Below are positions 24,401 to 35,067 of a stretch of DNA of 64,000 nt, piece after piece (within the stretch, counting starts at the first letter, position 1; the number at the start of each line of letters is the position of its first letter). The position numbers and the translations under genes are program-made. The DNA lies in NCBI RefSeq assembly GCF_902806685.2, contig NC_048536.1, forward strand, positions 5,270,001 to 5,334,000. The letters are read 5' to 3'. This DNA comes from Maniola hyperantus (lineage: Eukaryota; Arthropoda; Insecta; Lepidoptera; Nymphalidae). The notes beneath the pieces are model-generated. The model saw only the letters and a list, made by a program, of their open reading frames with translations. It made no database searches and was not told where the DNA came from.

Positions 24401-26087
24401 TTTGGTACAGATATAGCTTGCATCTCGAAAACAGACAGGCAACTTTTTGTCCTGGAAACTCAAAGAGTTACCACAGAATTTTTAAAAATCAAAAGCCATG
24501 TGGATAAAGTTGTGGGCATCATGAATGAAAATCTAATATAATCAAATTAGCACCATTTTGCATTTGTATGAAATTAAAAAGTTGGGTAAAGTATGTTGTT
24601 GTCTTATCACTAGGTGTAATTGTGAGGTTATTGTAAAATGGCAATATGATTAATCTGGTTAAAACCTTTGAGTTTTGTGTTAAACTTCATAAAATAAATT
24701 TGACAATGCAAAAATCATAAAACATTATGTATGATTATTAATCCTAATCCTAATAATATCATAAATGTAAAAGTGTGGATGTTTAGCTGTTTGTATATAT
24801 ATATAGATGTCAATTTTGCCGAATATATTATATCCATGCTTCCATACTAATCACTACCCATCCCTACCCTTATTATAAATTCGAAAGTGTGTTTGTTTGT
24901 TGGTTTGTCCTTCAATCACGTCGCAACGGTGCAATGAATTGACGTGATTTGCATGGGTATAGATAGAGACCTGGAGTGTGACATAGGCTACTTTTTATCC
25001 CGGAAAATCAAAGAGTTCCCACAGGATTTTTAAAAACCTAATTCCACGCGGACGAAGTCCCGGGCAACAGCTAGTTAATTATATGTATGTACTTGCTAAG
25101 TAATAAACAGGACCTTATCAGAGATAAATTTTTATTATGTATAAAATATATCTTGAGTAAAAAAAAGTTGTGATAGTCTAGTGGTTAAAACACCTGCCTC
25201 CTAATCGGAGATCAGGGGTTCGATCCTTGCACCTCTAACTTTTTGGAGCTATGTGAGTTTTAAGTAATTAAATATCACTTGCTTTAACGGTGAAGGAAAA
25301 CATGTGAGAAAACTTGCATGCCTGAGAGTTCTCCATAATGTTCTCAAAGGTGTGTGAATTCTGCCAATCCGCACTTGGCCAGCGTGGTAGACTATGGTCC
25401 TTCTTATTCAAATGAAACAACTTTTCCTGCATCTAATATAAGGGCACTTTGTTATTGCTATACTTGTAATAATAACAACACAACAAAACACCTAAGTAAT
25501 TTGTACCTTAACATATTTTAGATACCTTAGTTTAGTGAACCAAGCGTCAATTTCCAGTTACATTGTTTATTGTTAATGCGACCCCACAACACAGGACTAC
25601 CTAGTGCGGGTACCATCAGAAAATTGACAAAACTATTTTGTTAAATAAATATTTTTCATTTTCACTTTCATTCTGAGAGAAGACCCGTGCTCTGTAGTGA
25701 GCCGATCATGGGTTGATCATGATGATAATGATGATGATGATATGTAGCGTTATAGGCTTTAGGCTGTCCCAACAATTTTTTAAAATCTTAACGAATACTT
25801 ATTTCACTTTTAAAATATGGTGAGAGCTATATAACTACATATTATGTACATTTTAACTTTACAACATCTTCGTTCATTTTTACTCAGATGCATGTGTCCC
25901 AGTTATTTATTTAGAAAACATGAGTAACAATTAACTTAATTACACTATAATAGTATTAATAGCACGAAAATTACAAGTAGAAACATTTGCCGCATCATGC
26001 GATACAAGTAAACAGAACCAGTGTACTCACGCTCTTTAAATAGGAATAAAAATTCGATATTTCGTTAACTTCGATAAATCCTTCCAT
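15450..26087 (-). CDS. TMEM18: TMEM18 homologue, nuclear-envelope membrane protein (4 exons)
   Basis: Minus-strand coding exons in order are 26031-26087, 23304-23421, 20052-20200 and 15450-15566. The acceptors are AG and the donors GT, phases match, and the product is 146 residues (vertebrate TMEM18 is about 140). TMEM18 is a small inner-nuclear-membrane protein with a basic C-terminus, linked in mammals to nuclear pores and body-weight control. Exon 1 encodes MEGFIEVNEISNFYSYLKS. Exon 2 begins IEWRDPWLIALLSFHVL (first membrane segment about 26-42). The exon 2/3 joint makes the second membrane segment, followed by SINEVAARNWTLFSRQQYFD, the most conserved family block. GLFISVVFCIPILLNCMIMV is the third segment (about 89-108). 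The last exon is a charged helix, QLMTNLKKAQLRQRLKERN and onwards. Introns are 4.5, 3.1 and 2.6 kb and full of transposons, so the gene is easily missed. The stop TAA at 15450-15452 overlaps a donor-like GTAAG; the family length argues that the stop is used. Confidence 0.9.
15700..15935 (-). mobile_element. tRNA-derived SINE, copy 3 (minus)
   Basis: The body CCACGCTGGCCAAGTGC and TCAGGCATGCAGGTTTTCTC is followed by GGGATCGAACCCCCGACTTC, the reversed B box of the tRNA-like head. It is inside a TMEM18 intron. Confidence 0.75.
15945..16143 (+). mobile_element. Helitron-like short element
   Basis: It contains GACTGACTGACTGA, CGACGCACAGCTCAAACTAC and TGAAATTTGGCATGCAGATA, and ends CGCGAAGTCGCGGGCTAGTT. 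The same sentence is at 46590-46780. The GCGAAGTCGC palindrome followed by CTAGT is Helitron-like. Confidence 0.6.
16270..16500 (+). mobile_element. tRNA-derived SINE, copy 4 (plus, head lost)
   Basis: The body runs TATCACTTGCTTTAACGGTG, GAGGAAACCTGCATGCCTGA, GGCCAGCGTGGTAGACTATG and CGACCCGTGCTCTGCAGTGA to a GATCATGATCATGATGA tail. The tail touches the left terminus of the 2.7-kb transposon. Confidence 0.75.
16513..19238 (+). mobile_element. Decayed 2.7-kb DNA transposon with 34-bp terminal inverted repeats
   Basis: The left terminus (16513-16546) and the reverse of the right terminus (19205-19238) share AATTCTCGACTC, one mismatch, then AGTATCATAAGGTCGGATGTG-like text: 33 of 34 bases match. 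The inside is AT-rich and broken by stops. A block at about 17845-17915 reads LWSDNCVGHNRS in one frame, which resembles the WSDNC-type acidic motif of some cut-and-paste transposases; another block near 17740 reads WSENISCSGRNKTV. No intact transposase frame remains. The superfamily and target duplication could not be settled. Confidence 0.65.
19533..19740 (+). mobile_element. tRNA-derived SINE of a second type
   Basis: An A-box-like TGGCTAAACGG, a hairpin CACGGTAATG/TTATTACCGTG, then the B box GGGTTCGATTCC. The downstream body (TTATCGTAACCTCAATTCTG) is unlike the other SINEs here. Confidence 0.6.
19744..19985 (+). mobile_element. Interspersed repeat, GTCAAGTGCGAGTC subfamily
   Basis: It begins CGGTCAAGTGCGAGTCGGAC, continues GAAGGGTTCTGTACCATCGT and later TAGGCTTCCGTACCTGAAGT. 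A sister copy lies at 43305-43550. Confidence 0.65.
20328..20559. mobile_element. hAT-like MITE with 8-bp target duplication (7 of 8)
   Basis: It starts CAGTGGCGGATTTGTAG and ends GCAAATCCGTCACAG. Flanks are GGAATAAG (20320-20327) and AGAATAAG (20560-20567), an 8-bp duplication with one difference. The terminus resembles, but is not identical to, the element at 14503. Confidence 0.75.
20977..21122. mobile_element. GC-rich MITE, copy 1
   Basis: The interior GACGGAACGCTCCGCACAC, CGGTGCGGGCGAGCGC and GGCGTCCCCCCACCTCATAC is far richer in G+C than its surroundings. The right terminus ACTCTGATTGCTATCTCAAC is mirrored by a diverged left terminus. A better preserved copy is at 32760-32903. Confidence 0.7.
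21524..22173 (-). pseudogene. LINE reverse transcriptase C-terminal fragment (Jockey-like), frameshifted
   Basis: The minus strand encodes LGINISSNLNFGQYIESKAK, then QVRSCMEYCRHLWDGSGKYQ, up to about 21750, then in another frame FTFYYRTARHRQGLHPYVVE and IWNTLSASVFPSNYKMGTFK. These are the last 200 or so residues of a LINE polymerase. The 5' part is missing and there is at least one frameshift, so it is dead. The same protein region is seen at 50330-50803. Clade assignment to Jockey is from memory of the motif style. Confidence 0.75.
22785..22940. mobile_element. Palindromic MITE, CTTGTACACAATCTCTAAAC family, copy 1
   Basis: The left arm contains TTGTACACAATCTCTAAACT and the right arm AGTTTAGAGATTGTGTACAA, with further pairing inward. 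Copy 2 lies at 50934-51081 in the opposite orientation. Confidence 0.8.
23489..23567. repeat. Short palindrome, about 79 bp
   Basis: AAGCTAGGTTT on the left is repeated inverted as AAACCTAGCTTAG on the right; the outer ends GCGACAA and GTCACTG also pair loosely. Probably a tiny MITE. Confidence 0.5.
24855..25076 (+). mobile_element. Repeat of the TTATAAATTCGAAAGTGTG family
   Basis: It runs CTTATTATAAATTCGAAAGT, GTCCTTCAATCACGTCGCAA, GGCTACTTTTTATCCCGGAA to CGGACGAAGTCCCGGGCAAC and AGCTAGT. Similar copies are at 52388 and 60338. The end (palindrome plus CTAGT) is Helitron-like. Confidence 0.7.
25168..25745 (+). mobile_element. Full tRNA-headed SINE split by a 270-bp insertion
   Basis: The head has AGTCTAGTGGTTAAAACACC (A box) and GGGGTTCGATCCTTGCACCT (B box). 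The body continues to GTAGACTATGG at 25397. About 275 unrelated bases follow, then the missing 3' part resumes at about 25672 with TCTGAGAGAAGACCCGTGCT and ends in GATGATGATGAT. It is the best reference copy of the family in this window. Confidence 0.75.
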
Positions 26088-28688
26088 ATTTTAATATTTA
26101 TGTAAACACAACAAACTGTTTAGATTTATTTTAACAACAATAAAATTAAACTTTGACACAGTTACAAATTACAATAATAAAATTGCAAAATAACATTAAC
26201 AAGGTGTCAAATAGAATAGATGTGACTTGTGCACAGCGGGGCGATTGTCTAAAACCTGCATCAATCATTATTACAATCTCAATTGTTCTGATTGGCTGAA
26301 TTTGTGCGATTCTTGTTGCAACAATGAGCAACAATGCATTGTGGCCAATAGTGAGCGAGCATTAACCAATCAGAGATGATTGCGATCATGACATTGTAGC
26401 TGTCAAACAACCGCGGTAGGCTGGCAGATTAATAGGGATACTACTACTTGTGTGTCCTGTGTGTGTGTCAGTCAGGCATTCAATGTACTCTGTGGTGTCA
26501 GCGTAGACTGAGTAAAAAAGCTAGGCTACAGTACTGTGCAACCGCGTCTGAGATAGCGATAGCACGGCGTAACGATAAATAACACGACAATTACCATTGT
26601 TTAGTAGTCATATTTGTATAAACCGATCAACAATATTTGTATTAAACGTTTTTTATGTGAAGACAAGTAAATAACTAGTCAGAAATACAATGACGCCAAG
26701 AATAGGCTATTTGACTCATATCTAATTTCGTCCAATAAATGATTATTTATTATAGTATTTTGCTTAAGAACACGAAATATATCAATAACAATTATTAAAA
26801 ACGCAGGATGGATATATAAATCCAATTTAAAAAAATACAGTTTTTATTTTTATTTGAAACTCAGAAAACGCTGTCAGCCATGATGTGACGTCATTAAATA
26901 TATAAACAAACAAATGTCATCCCTATTGACTAACGTAGTATCCATATATATAAAATTTCAAGTCTTCCTGACTAACTTAAATATCAACGCACAGCCTAAA
27001 CATCTAAACAGCTGGTTCTAGATACATGAAATTTGGTGGGTGTGTTCTTTGTAGGTAAAGAGAAGGTATCCACTAGGAAAGGATTTTTTGAAATTCCACC
27101 CCTGAGTGGGTTAAATGGGGGTTTGAAATTTATGAAGTCCACGCGGGCGAAGTCACGAGCATAAGCTAGTTTTTATATATTTCTAAAAACTCATAGTAAA
27201 CGTAAAAAATTATCGTTTTCTCTTTATAAATTGAATAAGTTATTAAGTAAGACTTACAACAAAGTGATCTTTGCAAAAATAAATTTGGGTTGCAGTCGTT
27301 AGTAATATAGGATCCCTTTAAGCAAGTCTTCGCGTGTTACGTATATTTATTTCACTGGGCACTCTAATCCACAACTTTCCTGTGGTCTTTATCGATGCGT
27401 TTTTACATTCTCGGATGATACAATAACGATAATTACTATATTTTTCATGTAAACTAGTATAGAAGTCATGTTTATTAAACGTTGGTAGGTTATGCTGTTG
27501 TTTACAAATGCATGACGTCAGAGCACAGATAATCTATCGGCCAAACATGACCGACAGTGTTTTCACCGGTCTAAGAAAAATATATTTTTAAATTAAAGTT
27601 TTACGGTTTTTAGGGCGCAAAAAATATAGTGTTAATTTTTTTGATCTAATAGGACAAATATTTACCATTTAAGACCTACTTTAAAAAAGTGTCAACTAGC
27701 CTATTCTGTTTGTTTTGCAACTAAAGTTGTAGTCCTTGAGAAAAATCAGTTTCACGATAAGGGACAAAAAATAGGTTACCTGCGTCTCTGTTTATCACAT
27801 TAGTAACTTTATCTGTGCTCTCTTTTTAGTGTGAATGAGAAAGCAAACGTTCCTTTGTCTAGATTTTTTCTCAGCCTACGGGTGTCAGGTAGCCAAAGCT
27901 TCGTATATGCCTTAAAAGACTGACATCCCGGCCGTAAAATAAATAAAAATAAAAAAAGTTTCGTATAGAAATTTTTGTATGAAATGGATGACTGAAACGG
28001 ACACAGCAGCAATCACAGAATAATAACTCATAAATCACAGCAAAACTAGGTTATTTTCGTTGAATCTATTACCTATAAATTATAATTTACAGATTGGCCA
28101 TAAAAGTCAAGTCAACTTAAGATTTAGGAAGGTGGAATAAGCCCTTTTTTGTACTTTGTGGCTTTCAGTAATGTGGTATTTCCTATATGTTATTGGTCTG
28201 TGGTGGTAATGCCCAGAGAACACTTTTAGTAATGCCACACCCCCATAGAGTTATGATACTATCACTGCCATAGAGATAGATCACTGCACACCCCACACCG
28301 AATGATTTTTTGGTGGTTGTCTCCCTTGCTCCCTAATCCCTATCGTCTATACTCTATATATTTGCTGTCACTGACAAAAGTGTCATCTGTCATTCTACTG
28401 CAATTTATCAATCACAGAGTACCTACATATTTTTACATATGGAAATTATCAATTTATGGCTATGGAGGACAACAATCATTGAACTCTTCAATGGTCTAAA
28501 ACACAGATTAATAGTCTAAAAATCTCGTGTTGTTTATTTTTGGATTTAAAAAAAGATTAATTAAGTTTCGGTCGTTTCTAATGTAGAATTTGATTATTTG
28601 TTAAATGTTGCTATTAAATATTCCGATCTCTCTAAACGGTTTGTGTTGTGAAGTAAACAATAAACTTTAACTAAACCGGTGCATCAAA
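26088..28688. other. Interval between the TMEM18 and GLG1 starts
   Basis: The two genes diverge from here, 2.6 kb apart. An imperfect palindrome with CTGATTGGCTG/ACCAATCAGAG words lies at about 26230-26410. A Helitron-like element lies at 26940-27173 (start ATCCATATATATAAAATTTC, end CGGGCGAAGTCACGAGCATA then AGCTAGT). No TATA boxes were identified for either gene. Confidence 0.6.
26940..27173 (+). mobile_element. Helitron-like short element
   Basis: It begins TCCATATATATAAAATTTCA and ends TCCACGCGGGCGAAGTCACG followed by AGCATAAGCTAGT. Central words (CAACGCACAGCC, ATGAAATTTGGTGGGTG) link it to the copies at 15945 and 46590. Confidence 0.6.
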
Positions 28689-31600
28689 ATGTTAAATATT
28701 TTGTTACAAACATTATTTACTTTCATTATTGTATTAAACGTCGAAGGACTTCAAAGAGTAGACAGTTATAGTCCGGCTAAAGAACGTTTTAAAGTTGATC
28801 TAAGTGGTTGTTCATTATTCGAAAAACAATGTTTACAGTTAGACGAAGATCTCGCTCTTTTGTCGTGTGCACTAAATACAACGCATAATAACAAAACACA
28901 AATACCTTTTACTTGCCAACATAAAATTTGGTCACATCAAGTGGAGTTGTTGGACAGTACATTTTTAGAGAATAAGCTAAAGGATCCATGTCAAGATGAG
29001 CTCATTATTTTGGACTGTCTGGGTGGAAACATTAATACAATAGACTGTATTTTGAAAAGTAAACCAAGCTTGAAAAACAAGTCTTGTTGGAGGACAATAA
29101 ATAAAATTGAGTCGCTAATATTTAACGACTGGCAGATAACTGGCAACTTTTTGAAAAATTGCCTTGATGATATTGAAGTTCACAGCTGTGGTAGGATACC
29201 GGCTGATCCTAAGGCTCTTTCACAGACATTCACATTTAAATGTCTGCAAAGCTTTGAGGAGTCTCTGCGCCCAGAATGCCAGTCAGAAATTGTGGCACTG
29301 AGGGAAATGAAGTACAGCTCCGTACAGATAGACAAAATTGTGTTTGCTGCATGTAACAAAGATCAGAAGATATTTTGTCCTGATGAAGTCCCTGACTCGC
29401 TTTTTATGTACAAGTGTCTTGTAAGACACAAAAATGAAAATGGTAAAAACTATTTTTTATAAGTATCTAAATAAATTATTTAATTTAAAAATCAATTAAA
29501 TGACATCAATTTTTTAAAATGAAATTCTGAGAATTAGTCTAAAGCATTATTATCATAAAAGGATGTAAGTTTAAATGATATCCTGTTTCTAACTTCAAAT
29601 GAGATGATAATAGACAATATTTAATAAATTGGTATCACATTCAAATTATTTAATGACTAGATAATTTGTCCACATAGATTTAGGTTATTTAAAAATCCTG
29701 TCGGAACTACACTTTGCTGTTCTGGGATAAATAAATAAATAAAAATCTTTTTTTATTCAAATAAACTTTTACAAGTACTTTCGAATTGTCGGATGCATCT
29801 ACCATTGGTTCGGAATGCCTTTCCTACCGAGAAGAACCAGCAAGAAACTTGGCGGTTGCTCTTTTTAAATATTTGATATAGGTACAAGATTATGCCATGT
29901 ATAAAATAGTATTTGCAGTCTTGTGCATTGCTAGAACGAGCTGCAGGTCAAATCCACACTCTTTTATCATTTAGATAATCTTCAATTGTGTAATATGCTT
30001 TTTTCAGGAGCATAAAGAGTAACTATGTCTATCTCCAAAATGCAAGCTATCTCTGTACCAAATCTTATTAAAATCAGTTAAATTGATGGTCAGTGAAAAG
30101 GTGACAGACACATTTTTAGATTTTTAGTAATAGTAGTATGATTTAACACTTTGTTTTCTGAGAATTCTGTAAAAAATGTAACAATGTCATTTTTTGTTAT
30201 TATAGCAATGACAAAACGGTGTCAAGATCAACTTTTTTATGTGCAAAGAAACATGGTGATGAATTACAAAATGAGCAAAGGTCTAGTGAAATCTTGTAAG
30301 GAAGATATTCGTAAATATCATTGTCGTAAAGGTGTTGTTGAAGACAAAGATGTTCGCCTTGCACAAATATTGCTGTGTTTGGAAAATGTTGCTCGAAATG
30401 ATACTGCAAAAATTACCCCTGAATGCATTGCAGAAATGATTGATCACAGAAAGATGTTGATGGATGATTATAGGTTGTCCCCGGAATTAATGCAAAACTG
30501 TGCCAATGATATTCTATCACTCTGTAGAGGGATTGCGACAGGTGATAAAACTATACATTGTTTGATGGAACATGCTAGACCAAGAAAACGTAAAGATAAA
30601 AGAATTAGCTTACCTTGTCAACGCTCATTGGAAATTCTTGTTCAAGAGGCAGATCCAGGTGAAGATTGGAGAGTAGACCCTGTTTTACGCAAAGCTTGCA
30701 AACCTGTTGTGGACACAGCTTGTAGAGAAGTTAATGGAGGTAATGGAAGAGTAATGTCTTGTTTAATGGAAAAACTTGGTACTGTTCTCATGACTAATGA
30801 TTGTGAAAATGCCATTTTACAAATACAATATTTCATATCCAGAGATTTCAAACTAGATCCCCAGTTATATAAGGCGTGTAAGTTTGATGCTGTAACTCAG
30901 TGCAAAGCAAAACTTCAATGGGCTGATATAAATGAACATCAATCGGAAAAAGATCCTTTAATATTACCATGTTTGTATAATTATGCATACAATTCTGAAA
31001 TTAAGGGTATTCTAAAACCTGCTTGTGAACAACAAGTAAAGAGGGTGATGAGACAAAGAGCTGTCAGTGTTGATTTACTTCCTGAAATAGCAGACTCTTG
31101 TATGGATGATTTAGCAAGTCTTTGCTTTGAAAACACTGGTAAAGGTGAAGAAATCCTTTGTTTGCAAAGTAATATTAAAAAGCTCTCTACTAAATGTAAA
31201 GATGTGGTAACCAATTTCACTGAAACACAGAGTAGTCATATTGAACTGAATGCTGTTGTTGGCATAAACTGTAGAGTACCTATAGAAAAGCTATGTTCAT
31301 CAGAATTAAACAGCAAAAAAGATGAAGATGATATACTTGAATGCTTAATAAGACACAAAAATGATGCAGAAATAAAAGCTAACATAAAGTGTAGAGCTGC
31401 TGTGGAACATGCACAATTAATAGCACTAAAAAATTATAGGTTTACTAGAAAATTCAAAAATGCATGCAAGTCCTATGTTGTTAGATATTGTCCAAAAGCA
31501 CAAACAAAGGTACAGGTTGTAATGTGTTTAAGTGAAATCATAAGAAATGATACAATAACAAGAAGAAAACATACAATTTATAAAGAATGTCGCCAGCAGC

Positions 31601-34600
31601 TAAGAAGTCAACTTTTTCAACAAAAAGAAAGCATAGATTTAGATCCTGACCTTAAAGAGGCTTGCAAAAAAGATTTACAAGAATTCTGTCCTACTGTCTT
31701 ACATGGTGAATCAGCTGCCTTAGAATGCCTTCAAACAGCAAAAGGAAAATTGAGTAATGGTTGCAAAAAAGCTATATTTATTGTGAGGAAACAGGAATTT
31801 TCTGATAATGGTATTGATTATCACTTGGTAACAACATGCAATGATATGATAGACTTGTATTGTCACAACACTGAACAAACTGTTCTTTTGGACTGTTTGA
31901 AGGTAAACAACCCTTATTAGATTTTCATTTTTTTCTTATCAATTTCTTTCTTAATATACTGTTTGTATCTTTAGGCACACCATCATGAGATAGATTTTGA
32001 CAACAATTGTAAAATTGTTGTTGTTAACAGGATGATAGAACAAAACTTGGACTATAGATTTAATAATAATTTACAAAACATCTGCAAAGGAGATATCAAA
32101 AAGTTTTGTTCCAATATAATTGGTAAGTCAATACATTTATTTTGTAAATCACACACTGTATATTTACATCAATATATAGGATTTAACTAGAGCACTAGCA
32201 AAAACGAATACAGGTGATACTGTACTAATGATTACCGATTTGATACCTTACCTACCTATATTTTGTAAAAGTTCAAAATATATTGCAAATAAAACATGTG
32301 ACTTATGCTAGAGATTATGTATAATTTACATCAATGTATATAGCAAGATTTATTACCTATTGATTAGTTCCTTCTTTTAGCTAATGAGCCTCAAGATGTA
32401 GAACTTCAAGGCAAGGTTTTATATTGCTTAAAGGATAAATTCAGAGAATCAAAGTTGGAGACACCATGTGAAAATGAACTAGCAAATGTTTTAAAAGAAC
32501 AAGCTCTGAATTACCATCTAGATCCTTTATTAGGAAAGCTATGTAAAGCGGAAATACAGACAATATGTGCAGTACCCAATGATTCTATCACCAATTCAGA
32601 TGGCCAGGTAAATTAAATTAGTAAAGCTAAGTAGTTCTGCTGAAGCACACTATAGATTTTATTTATTAGTGTAAGTACTAGGTAATGCCGGAAACTACAA
32701 TCTGTGTGGATATAAGTTTTTAAAAATCCTGTGGTTGATTTTTGAGACAAAAATAACCTATAGTGCGCGACATGTTAAGATGGCAATCAGGGTGGGGACG
32801 CTCCGCACAGCCCCCGCGCTAACCCGGTACGGGCGAGCGCGTGGGTGCAGGGCGTCCCCCCGCCTCATACCCTGATTGCCATCTCGACCTGTTGCGTGCT
32901 ATCTATACGTCTGTATGACTATATGTCTGTCTGTTCCCAAGATGCTATTTCTATCTTTGTAGGTACCGTTCGACAAAATCAGTTAAACGATTGGGCTGTG
33001 AAAAGCTAACAGACAGATACACTTTCTCATTAATTTGTATGAATACCCTAGATTAAAACCTCGCGAGAATTATCTCGCAAAATTAGTATGTACCTATGTG
33101 TTCATGATATTGGTTGTATAAATTTCTCCAGAGATTGGTTGGCTGATTTATGCCAACACGTGGCGGGTACGAGCCGTGCCAAGTACGAGGCACAGATTCA
33201 AAACATCACAAACATTTTATATAAAGCATTTTATGCTTCACCGTGCTGTGTACGTGTACGGACGCCACACGCCACCGCGCCCGCCACATGTTGGCATAAA
33301 TCATCCCTAAAGGAACCAAATGTTTAGATTAAAATATTTTTACGAATTTCAGGTAGAGGAATGTTTAAAAAATGCTCTTATGAAACACAAAATTGTCTCT
33401 GCAGAGTGTGCACGAGAGGTTGTCCAAATAATTGAGGAAACAGAGGTGGATATTGATGCTGACCCATTATTAGAACGTTCTTGTGCTTTGGACTTGTTAA
33501 AATACTGCAAAGACCTTGAACATGGCGCTGGGAGACGTAAGATTTTTTTTATTGACTCTTTATTAAATACTAGATGATGCCCTTTGGGATGGGACTTTAA
33601 AAGTCCCGTGGGAACTCTTTAATTTTCCAGAATGAAAAGTAACCTACGTCCTTCCCCTGGATGCAAGCTATCTCTGTACAGAATTTCGACAAATTCGGTT
33701 ATAAGGATAGACCATGAAAGGCTAGCAGACAGACACACTTTCGCATTTATATTATTAGTATGGATTGTGTTAGGGCACAAAACATTATAAGCACCTAGCT
33801 GAAGCCTGCAACTTCGCGTGGATTTAAGTTTTTAAAAATCCCATAGAAACACTTTGATTTTCCAGGATAAAAAGTAGCCTTGGCTGTAAGTTAACTTGGT
33901 ACCAAATTTCGACAAAATTGGTTAAACGGATGGGCTATGAAAAGTAGCACAGACAGAGAGAGAAAGTAGACAGACTTTCGATTTATATCAGTATGGATGG
34001 AGTTGTGGATGGAAAATTGTAGTGTTGGTTTATTCAACCTTTCCAATTTCAGACTATTTATTAAAGCTGATGCTATTAATATTATGACTTAATGTGTTAA
34101 TTTATATTGATCATAATAACTTCATTCTCAATGTTGCTTTCAGGTTTGAAATGTTTAAACATAATTCTCAATGACAACAATAGAAAGTTAGAAGCAGAAT
34201 GTCAAAAGGAATTATCCAATAGACTCCAAATGTATAAATATGTAGAATCTGTGAGTATGCATAATATCTCTCAATGTAATATAAGCCAATGAAGAGGTTT
34301 CCAGGCAACGTTCGAGAAAATTTTCATAGATGGCGCTGAATTTTACAACCACTAAAGATGAAAAATAATACCTATATCTATATGATCTATGCTTTAATGG
34401 TTAGGTTGTTTCAATCAATGACATAGATGAAGAGTAAGAGCTAGCGTGCACTGCAATTTTCCTTACGTTTCTTCCCCACAAAATCTGTGAACTATAATAA
34501 TAGAAGTAATTAATTAATTTCGCATCCGATTTAAATATTTAAAGCATAGATGATGACACTTAGTATCATGGCGACCCCCTTAAAGTTTAAAAGTGTCTGG

Positions 34601-35031
34601 CAATGCATGATGTGATTTCTAATACTATGATGTGATTAATAATAATATAATGAAGAAAATATAAAAAAATAGACTTTAAACTTTGACATCAGATTTTTTA
34701 CACCTTCATTACCTGTCATCTCCCAAAGCCGAGTTGGCTTTGACAGATAACAGGAAATGAAGGTGTCCAGGCTTTTAAAATTCCAGAAATCAGTCTCTGT
34801 TCAGTCTCAACTGCATGTAAATAAACAAACATAAAGTAAAGTATTCATTTATGTTTTTGTTCACAGGTAAATGTAATTGAGAATTTAGGTGACGTATACA
34901 ATGAAATATCATCATCTCCATCTAAGAAATACTTTTTAGTTGTAGGAATATCAGTTGTAGGATTAATTTTTATATTTGGTTTATATTGTGGTCGTATGAC
35001 TAAACGGGCCATGTATGTAAAAAGAAAATAG
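28689..35031 (+). CDS. GLG1: Golgi apparatus protein 1 (GLG1 / ESL-1 / CFR-1), 7 exons
   Basis: Coding exons are 28689-29442, 30206-31902, 31975-32122, 32381-32607, 33353-33536, 34144-34250 and 34867-35031. All introns are GT-AG, phases agree, and the product is 1093 residues. GLG1 is a type I Golgi membrane sialoglycoprotein that binds FGFs, E-selectin and TGF-beta precursors and chaperones secretory cargo. The N-terminus is a signal peptide (about residues 1-20, MLNILLQTLFTFIIVLNVEG). The lumenal region is a long string of Cys-rich GLG1 repeats of about 60 residues with patterns such as KACKFDAVTQC, NACKSYVVRYCP and EACKKDLQEFCP, plus several N-glycosylation sequons. Exon 7 encodes the single membrane span (about 1061-1081, YFLVVGISVVGLIFIFGLY) and a short basic cytosolic tail ending VKRK. 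Vertebrate GLG1 is about 1180 residues. Introns carry MITEs and Helitron-like repeats. No AATAAA lies between this stop and PRIM2's terminal exon. Confidence 0.95.
29443..30205 (+). other. GLG1 intron 1
   Basis: A 763-bp GT-AG intron. It contains reversed, degraded pieces of the GCATTTATAATATTAG-type repeat at about 30005-30135. Nothing else recognised. Confidence 0.7.
32760..32903. mobile_element. GC-rich MITE, copy 2
   Basis: Terminal inverted repeats of 34 bases (32760-32793 and 32870-32903) share AGATGGCAATCAGGGT exactly and differ at a few outer positions. The interior GGGGACGCTCCGCACAGCCC and CGGTACGGGCGAGCGCGTGG matches copy 1 at 20977. Confidence 0.85.
33144..33303. mobile_element. 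MITE with TGATTTATGCCAACA termini
   Basis: The first 24 bases match the reverse complement of the last 24 with one difference (TGATTTATGCCAACACGTGG against TGATTTATGCCAACATGTGG). The ends are GC-rich and the middle AT-rich. Confidence 0.85.
33537..34143 (+). other. GLG1 intron 5 with two reversed repeats in tandem
   Basis: Two copies of the Helitron-like GCATTTATATTATTAG family lie head to tail, both reversed, at about 33570-33765 and 33800-33998. Each carries AAAGTTTTTAAAAATCCC-like and GCAGACAGACACACTTTCG-like words. Confidence 0.65.
34251..34866 (+). other. GLG1 intron 6
   Basis: A 616-bp GT-AG intron before the membrane-anchor exon. It contains a hairpin near 34688-34760 (TTCATTACCTGTCATCTCCC against GACAGATAACAGGAAATGAA), probably a small MITE. 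Confidence 0.6.
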
Positions 35032-35067
35032 GAAAATTGTACAAAAGTATTTACTAGGTGAAATTAT

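Larger units (their letters stand above)
23422..26030 (-). other. TMEM18 intron 1
   Basis: A 2.6-kb intron. It holds a short palindrome (23489-23567), a Helitron-like repeat (24855-25076) and a full-length SINE interrupted by a non-SINE stretch (25168-25745). The rest is AT-rich and unrecognised. Confidence 0.75.
32608..33352 (+). other. GLG1 intron 4 with two MITEs
   Basis: The intron holds the GC-rich MITE at 32760-32903 and the palindromic MITE at 33144-33303, the latter ending only 50 bases before the exon 5 acceptor. Confidence 0.8.

Noticed and set aside
25168..25235. A tRNA gene
   Set aside because: A and B boxes are present, but no proper acceptor stem is made and the sequence runs on into a SINE body.
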